NCBI GenBank assembly: GCA_012517315.1
Contig: JAAYVE010000003.1
Location: 23,123-87,122, forward strand
Origin: Deltaproteobacteria bacterium
Lineage (GTDB): Bacteria; Desulfobacterota; Syntrophobacteria; Syntrophobacterales; Syntrophobacteraceae
Direction: 5' to 3'
Length of the DNA: 64,000 nt
Below the pieces are notes generated by a model. That model searched no databases and was not told the DNA's origin. It worked only from the letters and a program-made list of their open reading frames with translations. Position 1 is the stretch's first letter, and each line of letters starts with the position of its first letter. Of this stretch, positions 8,846-18,692 are shown piece after piece. The position numbers and the translations under genes were made by a program.

Positions 8846-9559
8846 TCATTGGCTATGGGAATAGGCCAGCCACCCTTCCGCATCCGCCGTGAGGCTGTTC
8901 AGGGTGGTTTCCAGGTGACGCTTCAGGACCTCCAGCTCGGCGGGTGTGCAATCCTTTCGCACATGGAGAGGATGACCAAACGCGAGGACCACTTGGGAAA
9001 AGGGCTTAGCCAGGAGCGTTCTGTCCCAACTCCTGAACCGCCAGCAAGGCTTGGCCGCCATGCTCACGGGCACTAGGGGGCACTGTGTGTGCCTGGCCAG
9101 GATGAGGATCCCTTCCTGGGCCACCAGGGCCGGTCCCTGTGAACCGTCGGCGATGAAACCCGCCGAGTACCCTTTGCGCATGTGCCCGATCAATTGGCGC
9201 AAAGCCATCCCGCCTCCTTTCCCCGATGAACCGCGCGCGCTGTGATAACCCAGACTCCTGAGAACGCGGGCCACCCACTCGCCGTCTCTGCTTCGGCTCA
9301 CCATCAGCATTCCGTTCCTGTCCCTGAAGTAATAGATCAAAGCGGGGAAAGCGAAATGCCATGCTGTAAAGATGGGGGGTTTTCCAGAGCGCAGAGCGTC
9401 CACTTCATACTGCGCACCCAAAATGGTAAATTTGCACGTGGCATGGTGCAGTCGTATGAAGGCTGCCACCACGGGGGGGAGCAAGGCAAAACGGTCGGCT
9501 GAAAACCGTTTGCGCTCACTGCTGCGCGGCAATCGAAGTCTCAACGCATCATCCGTCAT
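8846..9559 (-). CDS. DUF374 lysophospholipid acyltransferase-like protein
   Basis: The 237-residue product matches the DUF374 group of the LPLAT superfamily. It has FTAWHFAFPALIYYF, with the conserved His in the position of the usual HxxxxD acyltransferase box, then SRSRDGEWVARVLRSLGY, RGSSGKGGGMALRQL, and the IADGSQGPALVAQEG block typical of DUF374. These proteins are thought to acylate lipid or lipid A-related acceptors at the membrane; the substrate here is unknown. An AAGGTG site lies 5 bases before the ATG. The gene is divergent from aroK, with only 32 bases between the two start codons. Confidence 0.8.
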   Translation of the reverse strand: MTDDALRLRLPRSSERKRFSADRFALLPPVVAAFIRLHHATCKFTILGAQYEVDALRSGKPPIFTAWHFAFPALIYYFRDRNGMLMVSRSRDGEWVARVLRSLGYHSARGSSGKGGGMALRQLIGHMRKGYSAGFIADGSQGPALVAQEGILILARHTQCPLVPVSMAAKPCWRFRSWDRTLLAKPFSQVVLAFGHPLHVRKDCTPAELEVLKRHLETTLNSLTADAEGWLAYSHSQ

Positions 9560-9591
9560 GTTTCACCTTGAAAAGTCAAGGATTCGGGTTC

Positions 9592-10149
9592 ATGGAACAC
9601 AAAAAAAGTATAGCACTCATTGGGTTTCGAGCGACAGGGAAAACGCTCTTGGGCCGCCTCCTGTCAGAGAAGTGTCGTCTCCGATATGCAGACATGGACG
9701 AAATCCTCACCACCGACTTTTCCATGACGATCCGGGAGTGGGTGGAGCACTTCGGGTGGGAATCCTTTCGTGAAGCTGAATCGAGGTTGCTCTTGGAGCT
9801 GGCTGAATCCCCCCCCCTGGTCGTGGCCACAGGAGGAGGCGTGGTTCTCTTGGAGTCGAACAGGCAGATCCTTGCAGAGCGTTTTCATGTTGTGTGGCTT
9901 CAAGCTTCCTGTGAAACCATCCATGAGCGCATTCGGGAAGACCGCCGTTCGCACAGCCAGCGCCCCGCCCTTTCCGGTCTACCGCTGGAAGAAGAGATCA
10001 GGGAACTTCTCGGATGCCGCCTTCCACTCTACCGGCAGGTCGCTCATCTGACTCTCTGGACCGACAAAGAGCCGGTATCCAACCTGGTGGACCAGATCAT
10101 CTCCTTTCTTGATTGTAAGAACCTTGAGGATACTCACCTCCTGCCCTGA
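9592..10149 (+). CDS. aroK: shikimate kinase
   Basis: Phosphorylates shikimate at the 3-hydroxyl in aromatic amino acid synthesis. Walker A is GFRATGKT, followed by YADMDE (the D-x-D shikimate/Mg site), FREAESRLL, and the ATGGGVVL loop. The lid region DRRSHSQRPALSG contains the conserved Arg-Pro. I chose the ATG at 9592 (185 residues) with AAGGA 9 bases upstream; a TTG eight codons earlier is open but has no better site. It is a single gene facing the ABC transporter operon 163 bases downstream. It could belong to the aroK-like subgroup with an unusual acceptor, but the motifs are orthodox. Confidence 0.85.
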   Translation: MEHKKSIALIGFRATGKTLLGRLLSEKCRLRYADMDEILTTDFSMTIREWVEHFGWESFREAESRLLLELAESPPLVVATGGGVVLLESNRQILAERFHVVWLQASCETIHERIREDRRSHSQRPALSGLPLEEEIRELLGCRLPLYRQVAHLTLWTDKEPVSNLVDQIISFLDCKNLEDTHLLP

Positions 10150-10312
10150 TGGGGAGGGAATCCGAAGCTATCCGGCACTTCTTCACACGCCCCGTTTTCC
10201 CTCAAGCCAAGTCTCGCCCTTGCCGATTGAAACCTTGTGGTTCCGGCGCAATGCATCCGCCTTTTGTCTTCCATCACCCCACGTTGGAGGACAGTCCTGA
10301 AACTCGGCGGCA

Positions 10313-11047
10313 ATGGATTTTGTTGATATTAAGAGAAATCTGAAGGAAGCCATGCTCTCTCTGCTGTTGAACGGCACAGAAAACATGCCTGGTCTGACAC
10401 AGATCGGAAAAGCTTGCATCGAATTGTCGGGCAACGGCGTTTTGCTCCGCTACAGCGTCGCCAGCTTGTTCCGGGTGACTGTGGGTTTTTATATCGCAGC
10501 CCTCCTCGCCATCCCTCTGGGACTCTTCCTTGGCCGTCGACGAATCATCAATCGATGGGTAAACCCCTTCATCCAGTTTCTGCGTCCCATCTCGCCATTG
10601 GCTTGGATCCCGTTTGCCATGATCTGGTTCGGTATTGGAGACCGACCCGCTTTGTTCATTATTTTTGTTGCCAGTTTCTTCCCCATCCTGCTCTCCGCCA
10701 TCTCCGCCGCAGCCATGATTCCTCCCATGTACTTCCAGGTAGCTGCGAATCTGCAGTTTAAGGTTTGGGAATCCATTCGGTACGTCATCATACCCGCCAC
10801 GGCACCCAGCATCCTGCTCGGTTTGCGGGTCGCCCTGGGCGTCGCCTGGATGGTGGTGGTGGCCGCCGAAATGATCGCCGTCAAAAGCGGTCTCGGCTAT
10901 CTCATCGTGGACGGGCGCAATGCCCTGAGGATCGACTACGTTATTGTCGCCGTCATGACCATCGGGGTGATCGGGCTCCTTTTGGACCATACGATGACGC
11001 GCATGGAACGTCTCGAGTCAGTGAGGTGGCGGTTTGAACAGTCCTAA
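10313..11047 (+). CDS. NitT/TauT-family ABC transporter permease
   Basis: The 244-residue protein has about six membrane segments and is of the SsuC/TauC/NrtB type. The cytoplasmic EAA loop is visible as FKVWESIRYVIIPATAPSILLGLRVALGVAW. The FLRPISPLAWIPFAMIWFGIGD segment is typical of the nitrate/bicarbonate/sulfonate permease group. It overlaps the ATPase gene by 14 bases, and that gene overlaps the binding-protein gene by four, so the three form one importer operon. The substrate cannot be told from sequence; nitrate, sulfonate, taurine, cyanate and aromatic acids are all used by relatives. Confidence 0.88.
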   Translation: MDFVDIKRNLKEAMLSLLLNGTENMPGLTQIGKACIELSGNGVLLRYSVASLFRVTVGFYIAALLAIPLGLFLGRRRIINRWVNPFIQFLRPISPLAWIPFAMIWFGIGDRPALFIIFVASFFPILLSAISAAAMIPPMYFQVAANLQFKVWESIRYVIIPATAPSILLGLRVALGVAWMVVVAAEMIAVKSGLGYLIVDGRNALRIDYVIVAVMTIGVIGLLLDHTMTRMERLESVRWRFEQS

Positions 11048-11864
11048 AATCTGCTTGGACCAAGTGTGGGTTGAGCACACCAACGGCAAAACCAACGGCC
11101 ATTTCAACCTTTTCCCATGGTGGAAAAGGAACGGATGCGGCAATGGCAAGTCTCACAGCACGCCGAAGGTGGTGCTCCATGACATCAACCTGGAAATCAA
11201 CGCAGGAGAATTCGTGTGCATTCTGGGACACTCAGGGTGTGGAAAATCCACGCTACTGAGAGTCATAGCCGGATTCCAACCACCAACGGCGGGGAAAGTG
11301 TGGATCGACGGCCAAAGGGTCAACGGGCCTCGTCCGAAACACGTCTTCGTGTTTCAACAGGGTGGGCTTTTCCCGTGGTTAACCATCGCCGAAAACATCG
11401 CACTCTCCCTGAGGTCTATCCGCGATCCGGGCGAAAGATACAATAAGGCCCAGGAGTATTTGTCCATGGTGGCTCTCGAGGGTGTTGAAAACGATTACCC
11501 TCACATGCTTTCCGGGGGGATGAGGCAGCGTGCGGAAATCGCCAGAGCGCTCGCTGCGGAACCCGACATTCTCCTCATGGATGAGCCTTTCTCAGGACTG
11601 GACTATTTGACCCGCCTCCATCTGCGAGAAGAGATGGTGAACCTCCACGTGATGTTTCCTGATATGACTATCTTGTTCGTCACTCATGATATCGACGAGG
11701 CGCTTCAACTTGCGAACCGTCTCATCGTCCTCAGCGAACCTCCAGCAAAGGTCAAATGCTGCCGACCCATTCAGGTGGAGCACCCGAGGGTTCTCACCTG
11801 TTCGGAACTAGGAAAAATGCGCTCCCAGATCTACCATCACTTGGGGGTTCACACGGCTCTATGA
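11034..11864 (+). CDS. NitT/TauT-family ABC transporter ATP-binding protein
   Basis: The 276-residue nucleotide-binding subunit energises the importer. Walker A is GHSGCGKST, the Q-loop is FQQGGLFPW, the signature is LSGGMRQRAEIARAL and Walker B is ILLMDEPFSGLD, followed by the H-loop FVTHDIDEAL. Translation appears to begin at a TTG (11034) overlapping the permease end, with GAGGTG just upstream. Relative to SsuB/NrtD proteins there is an extra segment of about 25 residues between the first strand and the Walker A region (around TNGHFNLFPWW), rich in Gly, Asn and Lys. The stop overlaps the next start (ATGA). Confidence 0.9.
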   Translation: MNSPKICLDQVWVEHTNGKTNGHFNLFPWWKRNGCGNGKSHSTPKVVLHDINLEINAGEFVCILGHSGCGKSTLLRVIAGFQPPTAGKVWIDGQRVNGPRPKHVFVFQQGGLFPWLTIAENIALSLRSIRDPGERYNKAQEYLSMVALEGVENDYPHMLSGGMRQRAEIARALAAEPDILLMDEPFSGLDYLTRLHLREEMVNLHVMFPDMTILFVTHDIDEALQLANRLIVLSEPPAKVKCCRPIQVEHPRVLTCSELGKMRSQIYHHLGVHTAL

Positions 11865-12895
11865 GGCTTTCACCCCTGCAGAGTTCATCCACTGCCCTGC
11901 GCGTGGGAAGCATAGCCTTTCTGTGGCTTTGCGTCATCACGGTGCTTCATGCCGCACTCAATGGCGAAACGCGACAACCCAGCACCATTCGCATGGGATA
12001 CATGCCGGTCATCACCAACCTCGCAGCTCCCCTGGCGGACCACTTTTCCAAGGATGGCACCCCGTCCTTTGAAGCGCTCAAATTTGGAAGCTTCTCAGAA
12101 ATGGCTGAAGCTTTCCGCTCCAGGCACATCCAGGCGGCGTTCATCATTGCCCCTGTCGCCATAGCTCTCTACCAGCAGGGAGTCCCCCTGAAGGTCGTCT
12201 ACGTGGGCAACCGGCATGAAAGCACGCTCGTCGTTGCAAAAGGTCTGGCCGCTAAGTCTATCGCTGAACTGGCCGGCAGGACGATTGCAGTCCCCATCCG
12301 CTATTCGGGACACCTTCTGGCGTTGAAGCGCAGCCTTCGCCTTCATGGTTTGGGCGATGAGTCCTTGCGCATCGTTGAACTGCCACCGCCCGACATGCCC
12401 GGTGCTCTGGCTTCGGCCAGCGTAGACGGGTATTTCGTAGGGGAACCTTTTGCCAGCAAAGCGCTTCTGACCGGCACGGGCAGGGCGCTCATGGATGTGG
12501 AGGAAATCTGGCCGGGGTTCATCTGCAATCTCATGATCGTCCAAGAGGATTTGGTGAAAGACCATCCCCAGTGGGTCCAACGACTTGTCTCCACAGCTGT
12601 GAACTCCGGCTTCTGGGCCAGGGACCACATGGAGGAAGCGGTTCAGATCGTCTCGCGCTACTGGGGCCAGGATCCGGAGGTTATCCGATACGCGTTTTCA
12701 CGAATTCCGGGTCGCGTCCGGTTTGATCTCTACAGCCCGGTGGAAGCGGAACTGCTGGAGATGGGTCGGGAAATGCTGCAGGCGGGACTGCTCAACGGAG
12801 AACTGCACCTGTCCGGGATGGTGGACGATCGATTTGCGCAGCAAGTAGATCTCTCGAGTAGCTATTCCTTTGAAAATATTCAAGCGGTCAAGTGA
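11861..12895 (+). CDS. NitT/TauT-family ABC transporter substrate-binding protein
   Basis: The 344-residue NrtA/SsuA-type binding protein starts at the ATG overlapping the ATPase stop. A hydrophobic N-terminal segment (VGSIAFLWLCVITVLHAAL) could be an uncleaved anchor or signal peptide; there is no lipobox Cys. The mature part begins IRMGYMPVITNLAAPL and contains AAFIIAPVAIALYQQGVPLKV and VDGYFVGEPFASKAL, the hinge and ligand-pocket regions of the NMT1/SsuA fold. It ends the transporter operon and is followed, about 200 bases on, by the chemosensory cluster in the same direction. A functional link between transporter and receptor is possible but unproven. Confidence 0.85.
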   Translation: MRLSPLQSSSTALRVGSIAFLWLCVITVLHAALNGETRQPSTIRMGYMPVITNLAAPLADHFSKDGTPSFEALKFGSFSEMAEAFRSRHIQAAFIIAPVAIALYQQGVPLKVVYVGNRHESTLVVAKGLAAKSIAELAGRTIAVPIRYSGHLLALKRSLRLHGLGDESLRIVELPPPDMPGALASASVDGYFVGEPFASKALLTGTGRALMDVEEIWPGFICNLMIVQEDLVKDHPQWVQRLVSTAVNSGFWARDHMEEAVQIVSRYWGQDPEVIRYAFSRIPGRVRFDLYSPVEAELLEMGREMLQAGLLNGELHLSGMVDDRFAQQVDLSSSYSFENIQAVK

Positions 12896-13017
12896 TTTCC
12901 TGTCAGCCTCTGGCTCACATTTGCCGAATAGTGATGAGAAATCCGATACGGAGCCCTTATCCCCTGCGCTGCTTCTCCCTGAAAACACGCGGTGCGGGAT
13001 GGACTGCAAGACGTCTT

Positions 13018-13050
13018 GAAAGAGGCTTCGCTAGGAACGAGGCCTCTTTC
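13018..13050 (+). promoter_or_regulatory. 13-bp perfect-stem hairpin in the leader of the chemosensory cluster
   Basis: Positions 13018-13030 pair with 13038-13050 over 13 base pairs (one G-T) around a seven-base loop (CTAGGAA). No T-run follows, so it is not a standard terminator. It ends 4 bases before an ATG at 13055 and 43 before the ATG at 13094, so it could act in the mRNA leader. A GTG at 12992 in the same frame would place the hairpin inside coding sequence. Confidence 0.45.
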
Positions 13051-13093
13051 GGGCATGGTTTTCAATTTCGAGGACGAGAACGGGACACAGCAA

Positions 13094-15112
13094 ATGAAGA
13101 TCCTGACAGTCGATCCGGAGGATATCCTTCAGGACAAAATCCGTGAAATTTCATGCACGCTCGATGAAGTGGGGATCATCTCTCATAAGGACTTGGGAAG
13201 TGCATCCCCGGGTTCCCTTGGGGTTGACGTGGTCATCGGCACCGGGGACTTTTCGCGGCATTCCCCGGTGGGAGAAGTCCTGCTCAAGTGGCGCACCCAT
13301 CCGGAGACTTACCTGGTGCCCTGCTGGATTGGAACGAACCGGGATACATTTGAGAAATGCTGTCTGTGGCCTGCTCTGACTGTCGATCGATTCGGGGAAC
13401 AAATGGAGGCATCGTGTCTGTGCGACTGGCTGGCTGAGGTAGCGGACTGGCAGCAGAACCGCATGCACGTGGGAGTCAGCCACAGTTTCTCCGAGCACTC
13501 CCCCCTCGAACTCTTGACATCCCTTTCCCTGCGGCGGGCCTCCGGAACACTCACGGTCTTCGACCAAGAAGGCAACCAAGGCCGCTTTCACCTCTTGGAA
13601 GGCTCTCTCTCCGGTGCCGAACTGAAGCATTTGCGGGACGAGGAAGCATTTGGCGATCTGCTCTCATGGACTGCGGGCAGCTACCACTGGGAACCCAATG
13701 GGTCAGCGTCGGGTCCTTCCCATTGCGGACAACCCCTTGAGCGCCTCATCGCCCAGGGACTTCAGTTGATTCGCGACGCCAATTTGCTCTTCCACTTCTT
13801 GTCCGAACTCGGGCAGAAAATTTCCCGAACCGAATCGGAAGCGGCACTGGATGACGGTGCTGTTCCCTACTTCCAGCAAATACGCAAGCTCTACCATCTC
13901 ATCGAAGGTGACATGTCAGCCCGGGACGTCATAGAAATCTCACCCCTCTCCAAGCCTCGCACCATGAATGCACTGGCGAAATGGCTCTCTCTAGGGGACC
14001 TCCAGTCGCGACCTCTGGAGGACCAGCCCCGCAAACACCGCCTCCTCATTGTAGACGACTCCAAGTTGATGTGCAGGGCTCTTGAAACCGTATTCTCCAA
14101 AGACCCCAGGTTCGAAATCGTCGGAATCGGCCATGACGGCTACGAAGCCATCAGGCTTATTGAGGAGAGGGAACCCGACGCTGTTACCCTCGACATTCAG
14201 ATGCCCAACATGGACGGTCTCACTGCGCTCAAACATATCATGATTCGAAACCCGAAACCCGTCGTCATTCTCAGCGCCTTCACGAAGGAGACATCGCGGC
14301 TCACCTATGATTCCTTCAAGTATGGTGCAGTGGACGTCTTTGCGAAGCCTTCAGCCGGAACCCTGGAGGAAATGGCCAGAAATGCCGAAGAGTTGCGCAA
14401 CCGCATCATCCAGGCATCGTGTGTCAGGATCGAGGCGGCCCAGTATATTCGACGTGCAAAGGCCGGTAACACTGCCTCTTCCTCGGACGCGGATCAAGAA
14501 GAGGTGAACGCAGGGATCGTGCAGCAGCGAGTGATCATCACCCTGTGCGGAACCGGCGGATTTCCATCCCTTCTCAAACTGCTCCTGAGCCTGCCGAGGT
14601 CCCAGAGCCTCCCGCCGATAGTCGCCTGTATGGCTCTTTCAGAAAAGGTTGTGGAAGCGCTCATGCCGAACCTTCAAAAGGACTCCCAACTGAGGATACA
14701 GGAAGCTCAGGATGAAGCACCTCTCACCCCCGGCACATGCTATTTGTATTCCCATGAATGCCGCTATCAACTCGAAAAGATCAAGAAGCATATTCATTTG
14801 AAAGCATCCGCCAATGGGAATGGAAAACACCGCCCCTTCGACACCCTCCTCTACAGTGCGACAGAGGCCTTGGGAGACCAAACCGTCGCGGTGCTCATTT
14901 CCGGGACGGGAGAAGACGGAGTGGACGGGTTGCGATGTGTTAGACAAGCAGGCGGTCAGGCATTGGTCCTTTCCCCCAGGGCATGTCTCAAGCCTGAACT
15001 GCCTCAGCTGGTCCTTGACCAGGGATATGCCCGTGAAGTGAGGACACCTTGTGACTTGGCGAATTTGCTGGAGGGGTATCCAAGATCATACCCGGCAGTG
15101 GGAGCTACATGA
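13094..15112 (+). CDS. PATAN (DUF4388)-receiver-degenerate CheB response regulator
   Basis: Multi-domain regulator of 672 residues counted from 13094. The N-terminal 60 residues start like a receiver (MKILTVDPED) but lack the usual aspartates. A PATAN/DUF4388 domain follows (SPLELLTSLSLRRASGTLTV). A full receiver comes next, with acidic pair D321-D322, phospho-acceptor D367 in TLDIQMP, Ser/Thr in ILSAFT and Lys in FAKP. The last 200 residues have the CheB methylesterase fold, but the catalytic Ser position is Gly (TLCGTGG, about residue 486) and the His position is Met (about 513). Only Asp608 in GTGEDG remains. It is therefore probably not an esterase. The start is uncertain: ATG 13055 and GTG 12992 are also open, and none has a clear ribosome binding site. 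It is the first gene of the cluster. Confidence 0.85.
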   Translation: MKILTVDPEDILQDKIREISCTLDEVGIISHKDLGSASPGSLGVDVVIGTGDFSRHSPVGEVLLKWRTHPETYLVPCWIGTNRDTFEKCCLWPALTVDRFGEQMEASCLCDWLAEVADWQQNRMHVGVSHSFSEHSPLELLTSLSLRRASGTLTVFDQEGNQGRFHLLEGSLSGAELKHLRDEEAFGDLLSWTAGSYHWEPNGSASGPSHCGQPLERLIAQGLQLIRDANLLFHFLSELGQKISRTESEAALDDGAVPYFQQIRKLYHLIEGDMSARDVIEISPLSKPRTMNALAKWLSLGDLQSRPLEDQPRKHRLLIVDDSKLMCRALETVFSKDPRFEIVGIGHDGYEAIRLIEEREPDAVTLDIQMPNMDGLTALKHIMIRNPKPVVILSAFTKETSRLTYDSFKYGAVDVFAKPSAGTLEEMARNAEELRNRIIQASCVRIEAAQYIRRAKAGNTASSSDADQEEVNAGIVQQRVIITLCGTGGFPSLLKLLLSLPRSQSLPPIVACMALSEKVVEALMPNLQKDSQLRIQEAQDEAPLTPGTCYLYSHECRYQLEKIKKHIHLKASANGNGKHRPFDTLLYSATEALGDQTVAVLISGTGEDGVDGLRCVRQAGGQALVLSPRACLKPELPQLVLDQGYAREVRTPCDLANLLEGYPRSYPAVGAT

Positions 15113-15271
15113 GCAGCCGGTTGGAACTCGACGTCTTGGGCACCGGAATTCGAGGAGGATCCTGCTGATACTCTGTCCGCGTCTCCACCAGCAGGTCAGT
15201 GGAATGGACGGAAAAGTACCGCAGGATTCTGAAAAGAAACGACATTCTGAAAGTCAGTAAAGGGGTCAGCC

Positions 15272-15856
15272 ATGGAAATGCCGTCTTTCGTTTCCCGTGT
15301 CTCGAGGGCGGAACGCGAGGATTCGGAACAATTCAAACAGTTGGTGAGTTTTCGCATCGGTCAGGAAGAGTTTGGAGTGGACATCCTCGTCGTCCAGGAA
15401 ATCATCCGGCTTCCAACCATCACCCCCCTGCCCAATTCTCAGCGCTTCATCCTTGGGATGATCAACCTGCGAGGGAAAATCATACCCGTCATCGATCTGC
15501 GCAGGCGCTTGAAGATCAGGGGCGGCAAGTCCAGTGTCAGCGACCGAAAAGCCCGCGTTCTCATTGTGGAAATGCAATCGAGCGTGACCGGCTTCATCGT
15601 GGACTCAGTTTCAGAAGTGATGCGGATTCCCGCGAATGAAATCGAGCCCACACCCCACCTGGTGGTTTCCAACATCGACTCCGAATACATCAAGGGTGTC
15701 ATCAAACTTCCCAATCGACTGGTGATTCTTTTGGATTTCCAGCAGATCCTCAAACCCCAGGAAGTCAAGGAAATCCAGAGTGCACGCATCCATGCCCTCG
15801 AAGGCGATATTCGAGGTGCCAACACGGCCATCGAGTCTCTTTTTGAAACAACATAA
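15272..15856 (+). CDS. cheW: CheW-like chemotaxis coupling protein
   Basis: The 194-residue adaptor links receptor to CheA. The CheW fold is visible from [18 protein letters not shown], through VQEIIRLP, the conserved [15 protein letters not shown] loop and [11 protein letters not shown], to [15 protein letters not shown]. The N-terminus has about 25 extra residues and the C-terminus an acidic helix of about 30 residues beyond the usual CheW end. AAAGGGG precedes the ATG. It sits between the first PATAN regulator and the receptor gene, and the receptor starts 38 bases after its stop. This is the only stand-alone CheW in the window; CheA carries another CheW domain at its C-terminus. Confidence 0.95.
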   Translation: MEMPSFVSRVSRAEREDSEQFKQLVSFRIGQEEFGVDILVVQEIIRLPTITPLPNSQRFILGMINLRGKIIPVIDLRRRLKIRGGKSSVSDRKARVLIVEMQSSVTGFIVDSVSEVMRIPANEIEPTPHLVVSNIDSEYIKGVIKLPNRLVILLDFQQILKPQEVKEIQSARIHALEGDIRGANTAIESLFETT

Positions 15857-15894
15857 ACCGGCGCAAGCTCGGAATTGCAAGGAGGTATGAGAAA

Positions 15895-18471
15895 ATGATC
15901 GGTTTCAAAGGAATCAGGCGGTCGCTCCGGGCTAAGTTCCTGGTGCTGCTCTTGTCTGCGACGTTCGTCAACCTCTCCATCATCGGCTACATCGGATTTC
16001 AGCGTCTCAAGAGTCAGCTGGAGGAAGACCAGAACACCCGTTTGAGCGGCTATTCAAGGCGTATCGCAAGAATGGTGGACATGTTCATGAACGAGCGTGT
16101 CGCCGACATCTCCGCATGGGCTAAACTGGAAACCGTGGAAAACGCCGCAGACATTGGCGGCGGTCAGGCCGGTGGGAACAAGCTCCTGGAAGACTTCGTC
16201 AAATCCTACAATACGTTTGACCTTGTGATCCTTTCAGATCGCAATGCCAAATGCATCGCCTCCAGCCTCCCCCAAGTCATCGGCCAGGTTTCCGCAAACG
16301 AAGGATGGTTCAAGGAGGCCATGTCCGGCAAGGCGTTCATCGGTGACTTCACCACCAGCGAATTCCTCAAGAAATGGGTGCCCGAATCTAAGGGTTACAC
16401 CGTCGTCATATCCGCTCCCGTCCTTGTCCATAAGGAAATCCGCGCCGTGTTGACCGGCTTCGTGCGCTTTGAGAACCTCAGTCAGATCATGGAAGCTTTT
16501 CCTGTAGGCAAGACAGGGTATTCATACATGGTGGACCGGGGTGCAGACATGACGGTCATCGCTCACCGTGACCGCGGCATAGTGGGTCAGAAACTGAGGG
16601 ATCCGAACATCAACGTCCCTGCGGCCGCCGACGCCTTCTCAAAATCCAACCGCGGGATGGTCATGTATCCGTTTGCCAACCCGGTCACCAAGAAAAACGC
16701 CGTGAGAGTGGTGGGCTTCATGGCCAACGAAGGGTACGGGAACTTCGCAAAGAACTGGCTGGTGGCCACCGGTGCAGACGACCATGAAGTCTTTCAGGCC
16801 ATAGCCATTCAGAAATACAACTACGCCGTCATGTTCGGCGTGTTCTTGGTCGTTTTCTCGGCCATCGCCGTCGTCTTCAGCCGGGCTGTTACGAAACCCG
16901 TCGTCAATGCGTCGTCGGCCATGATCAGTATTACTGAAGAACTGGATTTCACCCGAACCATCGAGGTAAAGGGTGAAGACGAAATCGCCCAGATGCAGCG
17001 GGCGTTCAACAGCCTCATCAGGAAACTCAGGGAAACCTTCGGCACCATCGTGGACGGTAGCCGGCAGGTTTCGTCTTCGGTTGTCCAAGTGAGAGAAATT
17101 TCCGTCCGGATTGCCAACAATGCTTCTGAACAGGCCAAGAGGGCCCAGGACATCCTCAAAAGGATCGAGGTCATGGGGCAGACGGCCGGGGAAGTGCAGA
17201 AGAACGCGCTGGAGAGCCAGCAGTCTTACGATGAAACCACCCTGTCCATCACACACCTGACGACAGGGATCCAGGAAATCGCCACCGCTGCCCAGAACCA
17301 GGCCAAGCTTGTCGAAGAGGCAAGGAACATCATCAATCAAATGGGTGATACCGCTCAACAGGTTTCCATGCGTGCCTCTCAACAGAAACTGGCTGCAGAG
17401 GAGACAGCCGCCGCGGCCAAGCAGATGGCTCTCTCCATCCAGCAGGTTTCCGATAAGTCGTCCCTGGCAGGCAGACAGTCCGATCTCTCCTACCAGGCGG
17501 CCATAGAGGGCCGGGATGCCGTGGAACAGGTTGTGCAAGGTATGCACAGCATTGCGGAGAGTTCCGAACAGATCACCGAAATCATCGAAGTGATTTCAGA
17601 CATCGCCGACCAGACGAACCTCCTCGCCCTCAACGCCGCTATTGAGGCCGCCCGTGCAGGAGAGCACGGGAGAGGATTTGCTGTGGTCGCCGAAGAAGTG
17701 CGGAAGCTGGCCGAGCGAACTGCCGAATCGACCAAAGAAATCGGCACCCTGATTCGGACGAGTGGGGAGCGTGTCAAAGACGGAACCGACCTGGCCACTT
17801 CAAGTCAGAAGGCACTGGCGAACATCGTCTCCTCCGTTGAGCAGACCAACAGCCTCATCCGCGAGATCGACCAGGCCATGTCTGAGCAGACGAAGGAAAT
17901 CGGAAAAGTTGAAGAGGCGATGGGTCGCCTGCAAAACCTTTCGAACGAAATTTCGGAGATGACGGCTCAACAGGTGCAACGCCGTGAACGGGTGGGCAAT
18001 TTGATGAACGAGGTGTTCCAACTGTCACAGGCCACGTCGGAGTCGACCCAAACACAGGTGCACAGCGCCGATCAGGTCATGCAGGAAGTCATGAAGTCAA
18101 ACAGGCGTGCCGAGAACATCACCCAGATGACCACTCAGCAAAAGGAACGCAGCCAAGCCCTGCAACAGGTGGTCAACGAAATGAGTACCGTCGCACTCAC
18201 CAATGCGACAGGGGCCAAACACTCGAAGCAATTTAGTGAAAGCCTCGCAGGCGTCGTGAAGGAATTCAACGCCCTCATCGCTCAGTTTAAGATCCATTCA
18301 GCGCCTGCTACCGTTGAGAACATCCCGCCAGCCGAATCACTCAAAACGAGCGGCAAGGGGGAAACGGCAAAGCCCGCTTCCGCTGGGAACGGAGGAGCCA
18401 TGCCCCATCACCCGGGGGAGGGAGCCGTGCCGGCATCTCCTGAGGCTCGCGAGATCCATTCTGAAGTATAG
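15895..18471 (+). CDS. methyl-accepting chemotaxis protein with Cache sensor domain
   Basis: The receptor has 858 residues. Transmembrane helix 1 is near residues 14-35, followed by a periplasmic double-Cache-type domain to about residue 300 (features such as [17 protein letters not shown] and [13 protein letters not shown]). Transmembrane helix 2 ([19 protein letters not shown]) and a HAMP domain come next, then a long coiled coil with the invariant hairpin [19 protein letters not shown] near residue 580. After the signalling domain there is a Pro/Ala-rich tail of about 80 residues ending IHSEV, with no CheR-binding pentapeptide of the NWETF kind. AAGGAGGT lies 8 bases before the ATG. The ligand is unknown; Cache domains usually bind small organic acids or amino acids. 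Confidence 0.96.
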   Translation: MIGFKGIRRSLRAKFLVLLLSATFVNLSIIGYIGFQRLKSQLEEDQNTRLSGYSRRIARMVDMFMNERVADISAWAKLETVENAADIGGGQAGGNKLLEDFVKSYNTFDLVILSDRNAKCIASSLPQVIGQVSANEGWFKEAMSGKAFIGDFTTSEFLKKWVPESKGYTVVISAPVLVHKEIRAVLTGFVRFENLSQIMEAFPVGKTGYSYMVDRGADMTVIAHRDRGIVGQKLRDPNINVPAAADAFSKSNRGMVMYPFANPVTKKNAVRVVGFMANEGYGNFAKNWLVATGADDHEVFQAIAIQKYNYAVMFGVFLVVFSAIAVVFSRAVTKPVVNASSAMISITEELDFTRTIEVKGEDEIAQMQRAFNSLIRKLRETFGTIVDGSRQVSSSVVQVREISVRIANNASEQAKRAQDILKRIEVMGQTAGEVQKNALESQQSYDETTLSITHLTTGIQEIATAAQNQAKLVEEARNIINQMGDTAQQVSMRASQQKLAAEETAAAAKQMALSIQQVSDKSSLAGRQSDLSYQAAIEGRDAVEQVVQGMHSIAESSEQITEIIEVISDIADQTNLLALNAAIEAARAGEHGRGFAVVAEEVRKLAERTAESTKEIGTLIRTSGERVKDGTDLATSSQKALANIVSSVEQTNSLIREIDQAMSEQTKEIGKVEEAMGRLQNLSNEISEMTAQQVQRRERVGNLMNEVFQLSQATSESTQTQVHSADQVMQEVMKSNRRAENITQMTTQQKERSQALQQVVNEMSTVALTNATGAKHSKQFSESLAGVVKEFNALIAQFKIHSAPATVENIPPAESLKTSGKGETAKPASAGNGGAMPHHPGEGAVPASPEAREIHSEV

Positions 18472-18692
18472 GAGAAAAACACCCCCTGAGGCGTCCTGCC
18501 CGACCGCAGATCACCCCGGGGGAAAACCGTGAAGTCAAGCAATCCATCTGTCAGCACCCCCTATCCATCCCCCTAGGCGAGGGTGGACAGGGAACAAACG
18601 ATTTTCGGCGGCACTGCGTGGGGGCATGACTTCGTGTTCCAAGGTGCAAGGCCACCATTCAAATGAGAAAAACCGGTGGAGACTTTTGATCC

